64,000 nt of DNA, taken from the IMG/VR virus record IMGVR_UViG_3300037225_001468, positions 1 through 64,000 of that record. One strand, given 5' to 3'. Below are positions 10,301 through 20,300 of this stretch, piece after piece. Within the stretch, counting starts at the first letter, position 1, and every line of letters begins with the position of its first letter. The position numbers and the translations under genes are program-made. The stretch comes from a virus. The notes below the pieces were generated by a model that worked only from the letters and a program-made list of their open reading frames with translations, ran no database searches and was not told the DNA's origin.

Positions 10301-12975
10301 GTATACTAAAAAGTTTAGACGGAGGTTATTCTTGGGAAGTATCTTATTCTGCTAGTGGCCCCGTTTTTAAGTTATATTATTCTTCGTCTTCTAATAAATA
10401 TTTTGCCATCGGAGGAAAAGAGGTATATATTAGCTCTAATGGATTAAACTGGAGTAGAACTAGTGGTCTTGATGGGGTATCTATTGTCAGAGATATTGTG
10501 GGAGATAATGCTTCTAATGTTTACGTTAGTTCTGATTTAGGAGTTTATGTTTTAAGTAATAATTCTTTTGGAGATTTTTTAATATGGACAAAAACTTCAT
10601 TACAGAGTGAGATGTCTTCAGATTGTTATGGATTATGGTATGATAATACAAACAATGAGGTAGTAGTTAGCACGGAAATAGGTTTGTATTATACTAAAGA
10701 TGTAGGGTTAACTTGGACATTGATATATGATTTTCCTTCACAAAGTCCGGTCTGGTTTTTTTCTGTATGTGGTAGTCATGTTTTTGCCTTAACAGATTCT
10801 TCTGTTTGGAGAAAGGAAATATCTGAAACTTATTTTTCTATGATATCTCAGATAGACGGTAACCTATCTAGAAAAATGGTAATTTTTAATGATAGCGGAA
10901 ATAATAAAATTATAGTAGTTTCTGATATTGGTTTATTTATATCTAACAGTAATGATGATATATTTATTTCTAATTATGTAAATATGGAAAAACAGACATT
11001 AGAAATAAATAGTTCTACATCAGAAATAGATGTAACATCTTTGAACGTTTTAGGGAATTATATATATGTTGGAAGTGATAAGAAATTATTTAGATCAAGT
11101 GTTCTACATAACTTTTCTAAGATATATGAAAATTCTTTTGGTGTAACTCCAATTATATATGTTGATAATAGCCCTCAGCATATAGGATCATATTATAATA
11201 CCGTAAATAATACTGTTTGTTTTGATTGGAGAATTGATGATAATTCTAAAATAACTATAGCTAATCAGTATAAAATATTTAGAGCTAAGAATAAGGGATG
11301 GATATCTCAAAATTTTGAATCTAAAATAACTATACATATAAATGGAACAGAAGTTATTGTAGATAGTCCTTTAGGTAGTGCTGCTTTTACTTCGTTGTCT
11401 AATGTTTCTTTTGGAGATTTATCTGAAACTAATTCTAATTATGATAGAACCTCTTTGTATATACAGGATTACAATTCAGAATTAACCCTGTTAACCAGTT
11501 CGGTATCCAATCAGGATTATTCTGTAGATATAGTAAATAATTTGTGTTATTTATATTATAGAGTATATTCTCAGGTAATTAAAAATATAAAATATTTTTC
11601 GGAAATAGTAATAAATGGATATAATTATTCTATAGTAGATTTTGAAAGAATATTAGATTCACTAATAGAACAAGAGCTAATAGATTATGAGTTGATTCCG
11701 GAGATACCTTCATTATTACCTTTTTTGCCAATTGACAATTCTTTAAAATATTTAGATGTGTCTTCTGGAATTCTTGTTTGGGATGAAAATTTTGATAAAT
11801 ATGACAATATAACTATAGATATAAATAGTTCTTTTATTAGAAATTCTGGTGTATTTACTCATAAAGATATTGATGATAATATAGAAATAAAAGATTCTGG
11901 TTTGCCATATTCTCTTGCTGAAGTTAATCAGACAAATTTAGTTAAGATGGGAATGTTTTTAGAAAAGAATTGGCCAAGTGAACAAAATCAGGTTGATATA
12001 TGTAATATACCAGTGAAGAGCACAATTCAATCTTCTTATTTTATACCAAGAGATAAAAGCTGGTATGATGTTTTAAATTCGACGGTTGACTATAATAAAG
12101 AATATTACTGTAAGGTATCTGGTCTTACTGTTTTGTATCCAACTTCTGTTTGTTATGATTTTGTTTTAGGAAAGGTTTTGGTTGGATCTGTTACAGGACT
12201 ATTAAGCATTGATATTAAAAATCTAAATATATCTGTAATAAATTTTAATGGAACATATGAAAACGAGTTTGTAAGAGACATAATTTATTATGGATATGTT
12301 TATATTGTAACAGAATATGCTATATATTATTCTACAGATTTATCTTCTTGGGATAGAATGGATCTAACTGGATTAAAAGGAAAATTTAACAAATTAACAG
12401 TATTTAATAATAATTATATATTATCAACAGATGATGGCATATACTATAGAGGAGCATATGATTTCTTGTGGAAAAATGTATCTACATTAAATAATGTTAG
12501 TGTTTTATATAGTCCAGATTTAATTTATGCTATAAATGATAATATTTTATACACTAGTAATAATGGTTTAGTTTGGAAAAATGGTGGAGATTTTGGATCT
12601 ATACAGGTTAATAATATAACAAAATATCAGTCTAATATGGCAATAGCAACAAATAGTGGTGTAAGATATGATAATTCTACTTTCTTTGGAAGTAATGCTC
12701 AAGTTTCTCTTATAGATGTGTTGAATGATATAAATCTTTCATCTTATTTAAAAGTTAATGATGTCGTTAGTGATGGAAATAATTTATTCGCTTTTTCTTC
12801 TAACGGTAAATATTATACGATAAATAATTTAGGATTTACAGAATTGGATTCGTATCTTCCTTCGATACAAAGGGCTTTATTGGTAGAAAAAGATATTTGG
12901 ATGTTTGGGTATAATTTATTAAGAATTAGCAGTTTAGATTATCCGATAATATTAGGTACTGGATCTATTTTTTAA
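7393..12975 (+). CDS. Giant adhesin with fibronectin III repeats and Asp-box beta-propeller blades
   Basis: This is a 1860-residue protein. Residues 1-110 are the domain shared with the preceding gene. Residues ~128-760 hold about six fibronectin type III-like units; typical features are PxxPSGFSC at the start, a W in strand B, Y-x-[YLV] before turns, and ends such as YYYKLYAVDYSGN. From about residue 960 there are propeller-type repeats with Asp boxes: SLDGGYSW near 974, TKDVGLTW near 1100, and looser copies (SSNGLNW, SNNGLVW) to about 1730. This recalls Ycf48/BNR propellers. Asp boxes are structural, and no sialidase active site (Arg triad) was identified. The protein is most likely a receptor-binding or decorating fibre of the tail. 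The start is just after a TGA, with only a weak ribosome binding site. Confidence 0.7.
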   Translation: MPIFTKNYGLTAFTNGDAYSASSDRNRMSIIDNQLAFISDIVGYGVIDGWNVIDESGSISGNILYSNSEHIIRVLPGSGIINRFYTRTFGELNATIKDGDTAYVYMQKKDNYNASFSCFSDIKSIICSNILPPSIPSGFSCNGSTENSIKLVWNKNSEVDFSYYLLKRSVDNISFVDIASQIDSSYEDIGLSQNTIYYYKLYAVDYSGNISLSTTTLSISTSLDLIKPENPNIISSFAGNNFVQFLWQQPPKGNVDHYQIDVYEMNDQKQPIFLLNTFNTIDLQFIIKNLINGKLYRFIIYSVSINGILSEGDIINLSPQTILGPAEIENLIVSESLSLTSLNNIDLTIGWDPGIDPYLSLAEKFAITIIENGNIVSDIIYVYNDFSSIFSKVISTYKYNGLVRAILPKTYYIIKVQAVDANGNFNKGIVNSITTLNYVSPSAPSNIIATLKENNKLLFTWKNSINLFDHNLLTIKKINKTTLVEIVLVNNENFGQKNSYLTNDIIDMNSTYTVELQSVDEYGNKSDIVSYSFDTLPLDGTLPEVPKNQFAFSGDKKVFLSWDTFELPLAKYYKIWRALYGTSLEISDFSLIETLPSTQSSYVDYSVVNGNRYYYFVTTVDEYGRECLNPVDDGFILYSLILAYPHKDITFEDIENVSLTPSGDPNGNDVLISWTVDTLKYDGYDGFEIYRSIGNKYSWEKIGHTDRDVSNFIDRSILLINNTTYYYMVRKYRDEARLSLSINSDLFPIDSVLLAKIIAIPSGLIITDLRVSLKNIGSVANSYLNEKVNSHNHLNTSLVDKRINLEDNIYITNWSSVDNLTFTTTDVFSGALLYVVRINGELSNIFYEIDYVNKKIIFSSPVIDSNISLECIGLSEIQNLLSSEKLQEIAASLCDTGKLNKKTIPKISHSGRISEDIIPLQLLLMTEDGYNFDIYQNIKSGTSEKIGTATTFYDILNITGNTFAAVTSVGILKSLDGGYSWEVSYSASGPVFKLYYSSSSNKYFAIGGKEVYISSNGLNWSRTSGLDGVSIVRDIVGDNASNVYVSSDLGVYVLSNNSFGDFLIWTKTSLQSEMSSDCYGLWYDNTNNEVVVSTEIGLYYTKDVGLTWTLIYDFPSQSPVWFFSVCGSHVFALTDSSVWRKEISETYFSMISQIDGNLSRKMVIFNDSGNNKIIVVSDIGLFISNSNDDIFISNYVNMEKQTLEINSSTSEIDVTSLNVLGNYIYVGSDKKLFRSSVLHNFSKIYENSFGVTPIIYVDNSPQHIGSYYNTVNNTVCFDWRIDDNSKITIANQYKIFRAKNKGWISQNFESKITIHINGTEVIVDSPLGSAAFTSLSNVSFGDLSETNSNYDRTSLYIQDYNSELTLLTSSVSNQDYSVDIVNNLCYLYYRVYSQVIKNIKYFSEIVINGYNYSIVDFERILDSLIEQELIDYELIPEIPSLLPFLPIDNSLKYLDVSSGILVWDENFDKYDNITIDINSSFIRNSGVFTHKDIDDNIEIKDSGLPYSLAEVNQTNLVKMGMFLEKNWPSEQNQVDICNIPVKSTIQSSYFIPRDKSWYDVLNSTVDYNKEYYCKVSGLTVLYPTSVCYDFVLGKVLVGSVTGLLSIDIKNLNISVINFNGTYENEFVRDIIYYGYVYIVTEYAIYYSTDLSSWDRMDLTGLKGKFNKLTVFNNNYILSTDDGIYYRGAYDFLWKNVSTLNNVSVLYSPDLIYAINDNILYTSNNGLVWKNGGDFGSIQVNNITKYQSNMAIATNSGVRYDNSTFFGSNAQVSLIDVLNDINLSSYLKVNDVVSDGNNLFAFSSNGKYYTINNLGFTELDSYLPSIQRALLVEKDIWMFGYNLLRISSLDYPIILGTGSIF

Positions 12976-12976
12976 A

Positions 12977-14380
12977 ATGGTTATATCTTCAAAGAAATTT
13001 GTTACAGATTATGCTTCAAGAAATATACTTTCTGATATTATAACTATTAATGATATTAATCCTTCGTATGAGAATTATGATTTAGGATCTAATAAAACCA
13101 TACTTAATGTTAGATTTAAGTTTAATAGAGGAGACATTTTATCTTCTGGGTCTAATAGGGATATAGTTATTTTAAGAGCATATAATTCGTCTAATACTTT
13201 ATCTTATAGTGTATATTATAGAGTAGATACAAATACTATTTATTATGATGACGGTGTGGCTCATGGGACTGTATGCTCTAATGGATGGAATGTTATAGAA
13301 ATTCAAAATAATTCTTCTGGTAACGATATTTTTTGGTTAAATGATATTGTTATATTTACTGCTGCAAGTTCAAATTTAAATATTAGGTATATCAAATATG
13401 GAGCGATATCTATATCTTCAAATATATCTAATTCTTATTATTTAGATGAATTAGTTTTTAGTAATTCTAAGATAGGAATGATTCCTTTTCTTCCTAATGC
13501 GATTTTTGCTGTGCCAAAAATATCTCAAAATTTTTCTGTATATAACACTTATATTCCTACGAAAGCTTCTGTTTATTTAAAACCTGTATGTAATGATGTG
13601 TCTAAGGCTTTTAATGTTGATATCATTAATGGAGATTTTATTAGTGGAGGGGCAAGTATTGATGCTTTAAATTTTTATAATATATCTGAAGTAAATGATA
13701 GCTTTTTGATTCCTAGTGATAATGATACAAATTTTTCTTCTGACAGTAAAGGGTTTTTACAGATAATTACTGAATTTAATACAGTAGATTATCCAACTAT
13801 AAATTATCCTATACAAAGTTCTATAACGGGATCTTATAATGTTTGGATTAGATGTCAATGTTTTACTGGAAGTTTTAGTGCTGATATCTATATAGATGGA
13901 ATTTTAGAAAATACAATACAAAATTATACCTTAAGTGGTGTTTCTTGGAATTGGTTTTCTTCTGTTATAAATATTCCAGATAAAGATGTTCATACTTTGG
14001 GTATAAGATTACATTCAAAGGGATCATCTTTAAATAAGATAGTTTTAAGTAAGAACTTTTTTATTCCAGTATCTTCTGGCCCGAAAATAACAAAAACTCC
14101 TTTTCAAACAATATTTGGGCAATTATATACTGTTGGAAATGATGGTCTTCCAAATTTGCCTCTTTTTATATATGATTATAAAAATACATTATTAGATATA
14201 AAGCAAGATGATTGGTATAATTTTAGTTTAGAGTTTTTAAAAAGTTATGGAGAAATAAATTTTGATTCTAAATATGCTTTTGTGTTATTTAGTGTAGGTG
14301 GAGAAAATAATAGATATATACTGTGGGAAACTGCCTTAAGTAATGAATATATCTGTGAAACTTCTGCTATTAAGTATTAA
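12977..14380 (+). CDS. Tail-associated protein with two lectin-like beta domains
   Basis: This is a 467-residue protein starting one base after the previous stop. Residues ~25-165 look like a concanavalin-type jelly roll (NVRFKFNRGDIL, then WNVIEIQNNSSGNDIFW, then YLDELVF). Residues ~270-350 look like a second carbohydrate-binding-type fold (GSYNVWIRC, DIYIDGILENT, VHTLGIRL). No catalytic residues were identified. Its position between two giant adhesins suggests a carbohydrate-binding part of the same tail structure. Domain assignment is by pattern only. Confidence 0.55.
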   Translation: MVISSKKFVTDYASRNILSDIITINDINPSYENYDLGSNKTILNVRFKFNRGDILSSGSNRDIVILRAYNSSNTLSYSVYYRVDTNTIYYDDGVAHGTVCSNGWNVIEIQNNSSGNDIFWLNDIVIFTAASSNLNIRYIKYGAISISSNISNSYYLDELVFSNSKIGMIPFLPNAIFAVPKISQNFSVYNTYIPTKASVYLKPVCNDVSKAFNVDIINGDFISGGASIDALNFYNISEVNDSFLIPSDNDTNFSSDSKGFLQIITEFNTVDYPTINYPIQSSITGSYNVWIRCQCFTGSFSADIYIDGILENTIQNYTLSGVSWNWFSSVINIPDKDVHTLGIRLHSKGSSLNKIVLSKNFFIPVSSGPKITKTPFQTIFGQLYTVGNDGLPNLPLFIYDYKNTLLDIKQDDWYNFSLEFLKSYGEINFDSKYAFVLFSVGGENNRYILWETALSNEYICETSAIKY

Positions 14381-14390
14381 GGAAAAGTGA

Positions 14391-17300
14391 ATGTCAATAG
14401 CTTATGCTTTTTTTACGTTAAATGGTTTAAAGATTTATTCCTTAAAAGAATGGGAAGATATTCAGTTAATTCCATTAAGCACAGATATAGAAACTTATAA
14501 TCTTTTTTTTTATAACGCATATTATAAAAAATTAAATAATAATGATAATAATATTTGGCACATATATTCTAATAATTTATATTTCTATAACGTTTATTAT
14601 AAAAAATTAGGAGATATTAGCAATATTTGGCATGAGAGTGAAACTGGTCATTCTTTAATAATATCTAGTTCGTATAACTCTTTTGATGAATATGGTGATA
14701 GGATAGTTATTCCTCCATCCTCTACAGAATCTTTAGTTGTCAATAACTTTATACCTTCTGTTTTAACTCTTAATAATACCAAAGTAGTTAATGATGAATA
14801 TGGAAAAGAAGATATAGTTCTTGATTTTCCAGATAGAGTAGTTAATATTGTTGTAGATAACAGTGGAAGTATGACATGGAACGATGAGTCAGGATTGAGA
14901 TATGATTTGATAAAAAGATTTATTGAAAGAGTGTCGGGGTATAAAAATTTAGGTAATGACAAAAATATTTGGCATACATATTCTAATAATCTTCTTTTTT
15001 ATGATGTTTTTTATAAAAAACTAGGTAACGATATCTCTGGTAAATATCCTGGAAGTGTAGAATATAATATCATAAAATATGGAGGAAAATATATTTCAGT
15101 TTTATTATCGGCAACAACATCTGATAATAATCCTCTTAATCCAGCAACTAATATTCAAAAAATATATGAACAAGATGATTTTATTGATGATGCTAGTGAT
15201 TTTTATGGTGTTAGAATTTTAAGAAGAAAAGATATGTTTTCTGCTTCTCCGATAGATGGAGAAATAATATTTGATGGTATTATTAATAAATTATCACAAA
15301 CATGTTTAATTGAAAATCAAACTTATTATTATTCGTTGTATACTTATGATAAAAATTATCATTTTAGTAATCCTACTAGAATATCTGTTGTTCCTAGAAA
15401 GAATTTAATCCCAAAAGGAGTTAAAACTTTTTATTCAGAAGTTCTAAAGGGTAGCGGGATAATAACAGATAATAATGTTGTTTCTTCATGGCATTTCGGA
15501 GAAGGAAATGGAGATATTGTTTATGATTTTACTGGATATGGAGATTTAGTATCTCAAAATTATAGTTCAGTTAGAACTCAATGGTTAAATAAATATGAAG
15601 TTCCTGTAGGAAATTCCGGAATTAGATATGACTCTATCCCTTCTTTAACTATTATTCAGGATAAAACAATACCTTATAAAGCTCCTTTCACTTTTATGGC
15701 ATGGTTTTATCCTTTTGATAATTCATTAACAAATCAGGTTATAGCCAGTAATGATAATGGAGTAAATTATGATTGGTATGTATCTTTGTCTGCTGGTAAT
15801 ATAAATTTTCATACTAATAACGGATCTAATATAGTATCTTCTATAGGATATATTTCCCAAAAAGAATGGCATCATTTAGCGATAACTGTAGCCTCTAACG
15901 GAAATACTAATATATATATAGATGGAGTTTTAAGCAATACTGGAACATCAGCATTGTCATCTTTCTCTTTAATGTCTTATCCTTCTTATGGTAATAATTT
16001 CAGAACAAGTATAGGTAGTGGGTTCTTGGGAAGTTTATCTTTTAAGGGATATATAACTGAAGTTAGTATTCATAATATAGAAAGAGATGTTTCGTATGTA
16101 TTAAAATATTCTAAACCATCTTTAGTTTCAGATAGAGATAATGGTGATAGACTAATAGTTCTAAAGTATTCAATTCCAAATTCTTTTGATTATGTTGGAG
16201 GCAAGGTAAGAATCGTTGAAAAATATTCTGAGGTACCATCTAATGAAGAAGATGGAGAGGTTATATATGATGGAGATGCTTTGTCTGGTGATTTTTATAA
16301 AACATATAAAGAAGAATTAATTTTAGATAAAACTTATAATTTTAGAATTTTTTCCCAGAACTCAATAGGAAATTATAGTCATATAAGCGACTCTGTTAAT
16401 CTGACAGTTAATATTCCTAATTTATCAGATGAGGCTAGACAAAATTTATTTCCTATAAGTGAAGAAATATATTTTCCTCATGATTTAACTATAAAAGAAG
16501 GTAACGGAAAAAATTATTTAAAATGGAAAATTCATAATTTAAATGATTTATCAAAAAGAATTTTAATATATTTTTCTACTGAATCATTTCCGTCTATAGA
16601 AGATAATAATTTCTCTGGCACTTTAGTTTTTGATGGTGACATTGATGACACAGGATTTGTTCATAGAGACTTACAAAATAATCAAATATATTATTATACT
16701 ATTTTTTCAATAGATAGATATCTTAGGGTATCTGATTCTTTTAGAATTTCTGGAACTCCTCAATCTTCTTTTGATGATACTGGTATCCCTTTAGTGAAAA
16801 TAAATAATTTATCTTATGAGATAAAAGATGAAAATACTGTTAATATATTTTGGGATAAACTTCCTAATATAAGAATAGTAAATGCTTATTTTGATCAAGA
16901 TATTGTTTTGTTAGCAAAACTTACAGATGAATTTGGAAATTTAATAATTAAAGACGTTAATGTAAAATTAGAAAATAATATAGAATCCGTTATAGATTTA
17001 CAGTCTGCTGAAGATGTTTTTATAGGAGAAAATTCTTTTGTTCCTCCAAACTCTCAAGATATATATAATTTTGTAATGTCTAATATGGATAGTGGTATTT
17101 CTAATGGAACATTAAAGTTAAAATTAACATCTGCTAATAATGAGTTTTTATTAAAGAACTTTAAAGAAATTATTATTAATACTAAAATAAAATTATTTAT
17201 TCCTGATACTAGTAGTATATTAGATTCTAATGGTAATTATACTAATAATCTTTTTGAATATACTTCTTCTGAAATTAAAATTGTTTTAACTAATCCTTTT

Positions 17301-20300
17301 AATCTTGAAATAACAAATAGAGATAATAGATATATAAACGTAGTGTGTAAAAATTCTATATCAGCTTTAGATAATAATGTATCAACGGAAGTAAAAAAAT
17401 ATAGTGGAGCATATGTTGGATCTTCTCAAGGGTTTACCGTAAGGTGCTTGATGACATATAGAGGGAGCCCTCTTATTGGTGTTAGTAGCATATTAACTTC
17501 TGCTTATACAGCTAATAAAAACCTATGTGATTCTTCCTTGCCAGAAAGGGGAGATATAAGTTCTTTTTATAATAATCTTACTGGCTTTTCGGATACAGGA
17601 TCAGTGCAATCTGAGATATTAGATGTTAATGGAAATCCTACCGGAGAATTTGAGACGGTAACTTATTCTGATATATTATTGAATGTTCCCTCTACTGCTC
17701 AAAATATATTATTATATATCAAGTCGAGTTTTGGAGGAATGTGTTTTGTTAAAAAAATGTTTTTAGTTTTTGATAGTCCTTTAAAAATTGACATGTCTGT
17801 TAAAGTCCCTCTCTCTGATGGAATGAGTATTTCTGAACAGTTTGCAAACGTTTATATATTGGATCCTAATTATCCAGAAGATATCAGCAAAAGAAGTTAC
17901 CCTCCGGATAATACCATAGTAAAATGGGAACTTACAAAATTAAGAAGTGTTTTTCCAGACAGATTGATATATTCTACTAATAACGTTCCGATTGTAGATG
18001 GTATATATTCTTATACAAATAGTGGAGTTACAAGTGGAGTTTTTATCGGACCTATTTCTGGGGTTACTACGTATGATACAGAATCTAATATTGATAGTAT
18101 ATACGAAAGCGACTCATTAAAGGCTACTGTTTTATATAATGGAATTTCTGCCACAGATTATCAAGTTATAAGAATATTACCTCAATCAGTTTTAGGACAT
18201 GCATCTGCCTCGTCTAGTTTTTTAATGGAATTTGAAGATATCAATAACAATCTATATACTGATGGACAATCTTATATTAAAATGATTATAAGCCATGACG
18301 CTAATACTTCAAACACAAAATATTCTTCTTGTTTTAGAAACTGTATGAATGATAAGGGCAAGACTATTTATGAATTGGTACCTGGTCAGTTGGTTTTTAT
18401 AAATACGAACGAACCGGAAATAGAAATAATATGGGGGAATGTAATAGAAGACATAGATACCTATACTGGGCAAAAGACAATTGATATAACTAATGCCACT
18501 ATAGGATTAGGGTCGGCATATGTTGAATTGTCTTCTGGAATTAACACTCCAGTATATTTTAGAATAAATAAAAATTATCAAAATCAACATTCTACAGGTT
18601 TTATAGAAAAGTCTACAGAATGTAAGTGTATAGGAAATGGGCAATTTATAAACTATTATAATGAAATTAATGTTTATGGGTCTATTACTTCTATTTTTAA
18701 TGGGAGTAGCATAGCTCTGACCGGCGGTGGAGATATGACAAATGGTTTTCCTCCAACAATAATAATTCCACAGGAGCCCGTTTTGATAAAAGTTGTTGAT
18801 AGAAAATCAGGAAATATATCTGTTAAAAGTTTAGTCGTAGATGGAGTTTCTGATAACAAAATAATATTAGATATTTCTTTTGCCGGGCAACCTGTTCCTA
18901 ATGGAACTCCTATTAATTTACAGATTGTTAATAATTTTGAAGAAGCTATATCTTTAGTCAATAGTATTATATATACTACAAATGATATTATATCAGATAT
19001 TGACCCGATAAACATTAGAAGTTACGCTGTAGTGGACATAGAACCTATTCCTACTAATGTCGTTTTTGATTCCAATCTTTATATTACAGTTAATTATGAT
19101 AATTTGGGAAATATATCCAGGTCTAATGTTTTATGTATAAGATTTGTTTATGATGCAGAATACTCAATAAATCAATCTTCTACGGTTTTTAGTTCATCTG
19201 TTAATTCTTATGATATTTCTACAAATTCTTGGACCAGTGTTTCTAGTCTAAAATATGAAAGAGGATATCATTGTGTTCAAGGAGTTAATAACAGGGTCTA
19301 TTCTATAGGTGGTATAAATAATAAAAGTATAGTTAATTATGTTGAAGAATATAATCCTATAACTAATGTCTGGACGGAAAAATCTAGTATGCCTACATCT
19401 AGGATGGGAGCTTTGTCTGTTGTTGTTGGTAATTATATATATGTATTTGGGGGCATAGTCTATGATAGCATTAATAATAGAGTATCAGTTTGCAATAAGA
19501 CTGAAAGGTATAATACTATAACTAATGAATGGATATCTTTAGAGGATATGCCTTCTATATATTTAGATACTGTTGACCCAGTTGTGTATGGAAATGCATA
19601 TGGAGCTATAGTTTATAATTCTGGGGTTATTTATATATTAAGCGGCATTAGAGACATATCATATGATGGATTAACTGTTGTTAATAACGATAAAGTTTTG
19701 TCTTATACGGTAGCTACAGATAGTTGGTCTTATTCTGATACCATATTAGATACAGAGGTAGAAAACTATGGAAGAATAGGTCCTTGGTATACTTTTGTGA
19801 GTGGAAATATTTTTATTGGAGGAGGAGCATTACAGGGGTTAGATCAAAGTTTGACTTATCCAACAAGTATTTATAAATATGATATATCAACATTTTCTTT
19901 TGATGGAGCAGAAAATGTTTTTTCTAATATTCCCATCTCGTCATATAGGACCGGAATTTCTGCTATAACTACTCCTAATATATTTTATTTAGCTGGAGGG
20001 AGTAATAGTAGTTCTCAAAATATTAGTAGGTTTGAGTCTGTTAATGTAAATTCTGTTTCGCTATTGTCATCATTTACGACCAAACTTAGTAGTATGGTCT
20101 CTGGTAAAAATGGTTTAGGTTTAGGTTTATACTCTTTACTTGGAAAAGATTATATTTTGGAAGTTGGAGGGGTTGAAAGCGGCAGGGGTAATAATTTTCT
20201 TAAGATATACAACTTAATAAGACCTAACTCTTTAGAATTAAATGGGAAACAGCACATTGAAGTAGAGATACAACTGTTAGATGAAGAGAACAATTATCCT

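Noticed and set aside
7393-12975. An active sialidase
   Set aside because: Asp boxes are present, but the arginine triad and catalytic tyrosine of sialidases were not identified.
14648-14962. A minus-strand frame opposite the giant VWA protein
   Set aside because: It lies opposite the recognisable VWA start motif and lacks a ribosome binding site or known domain.
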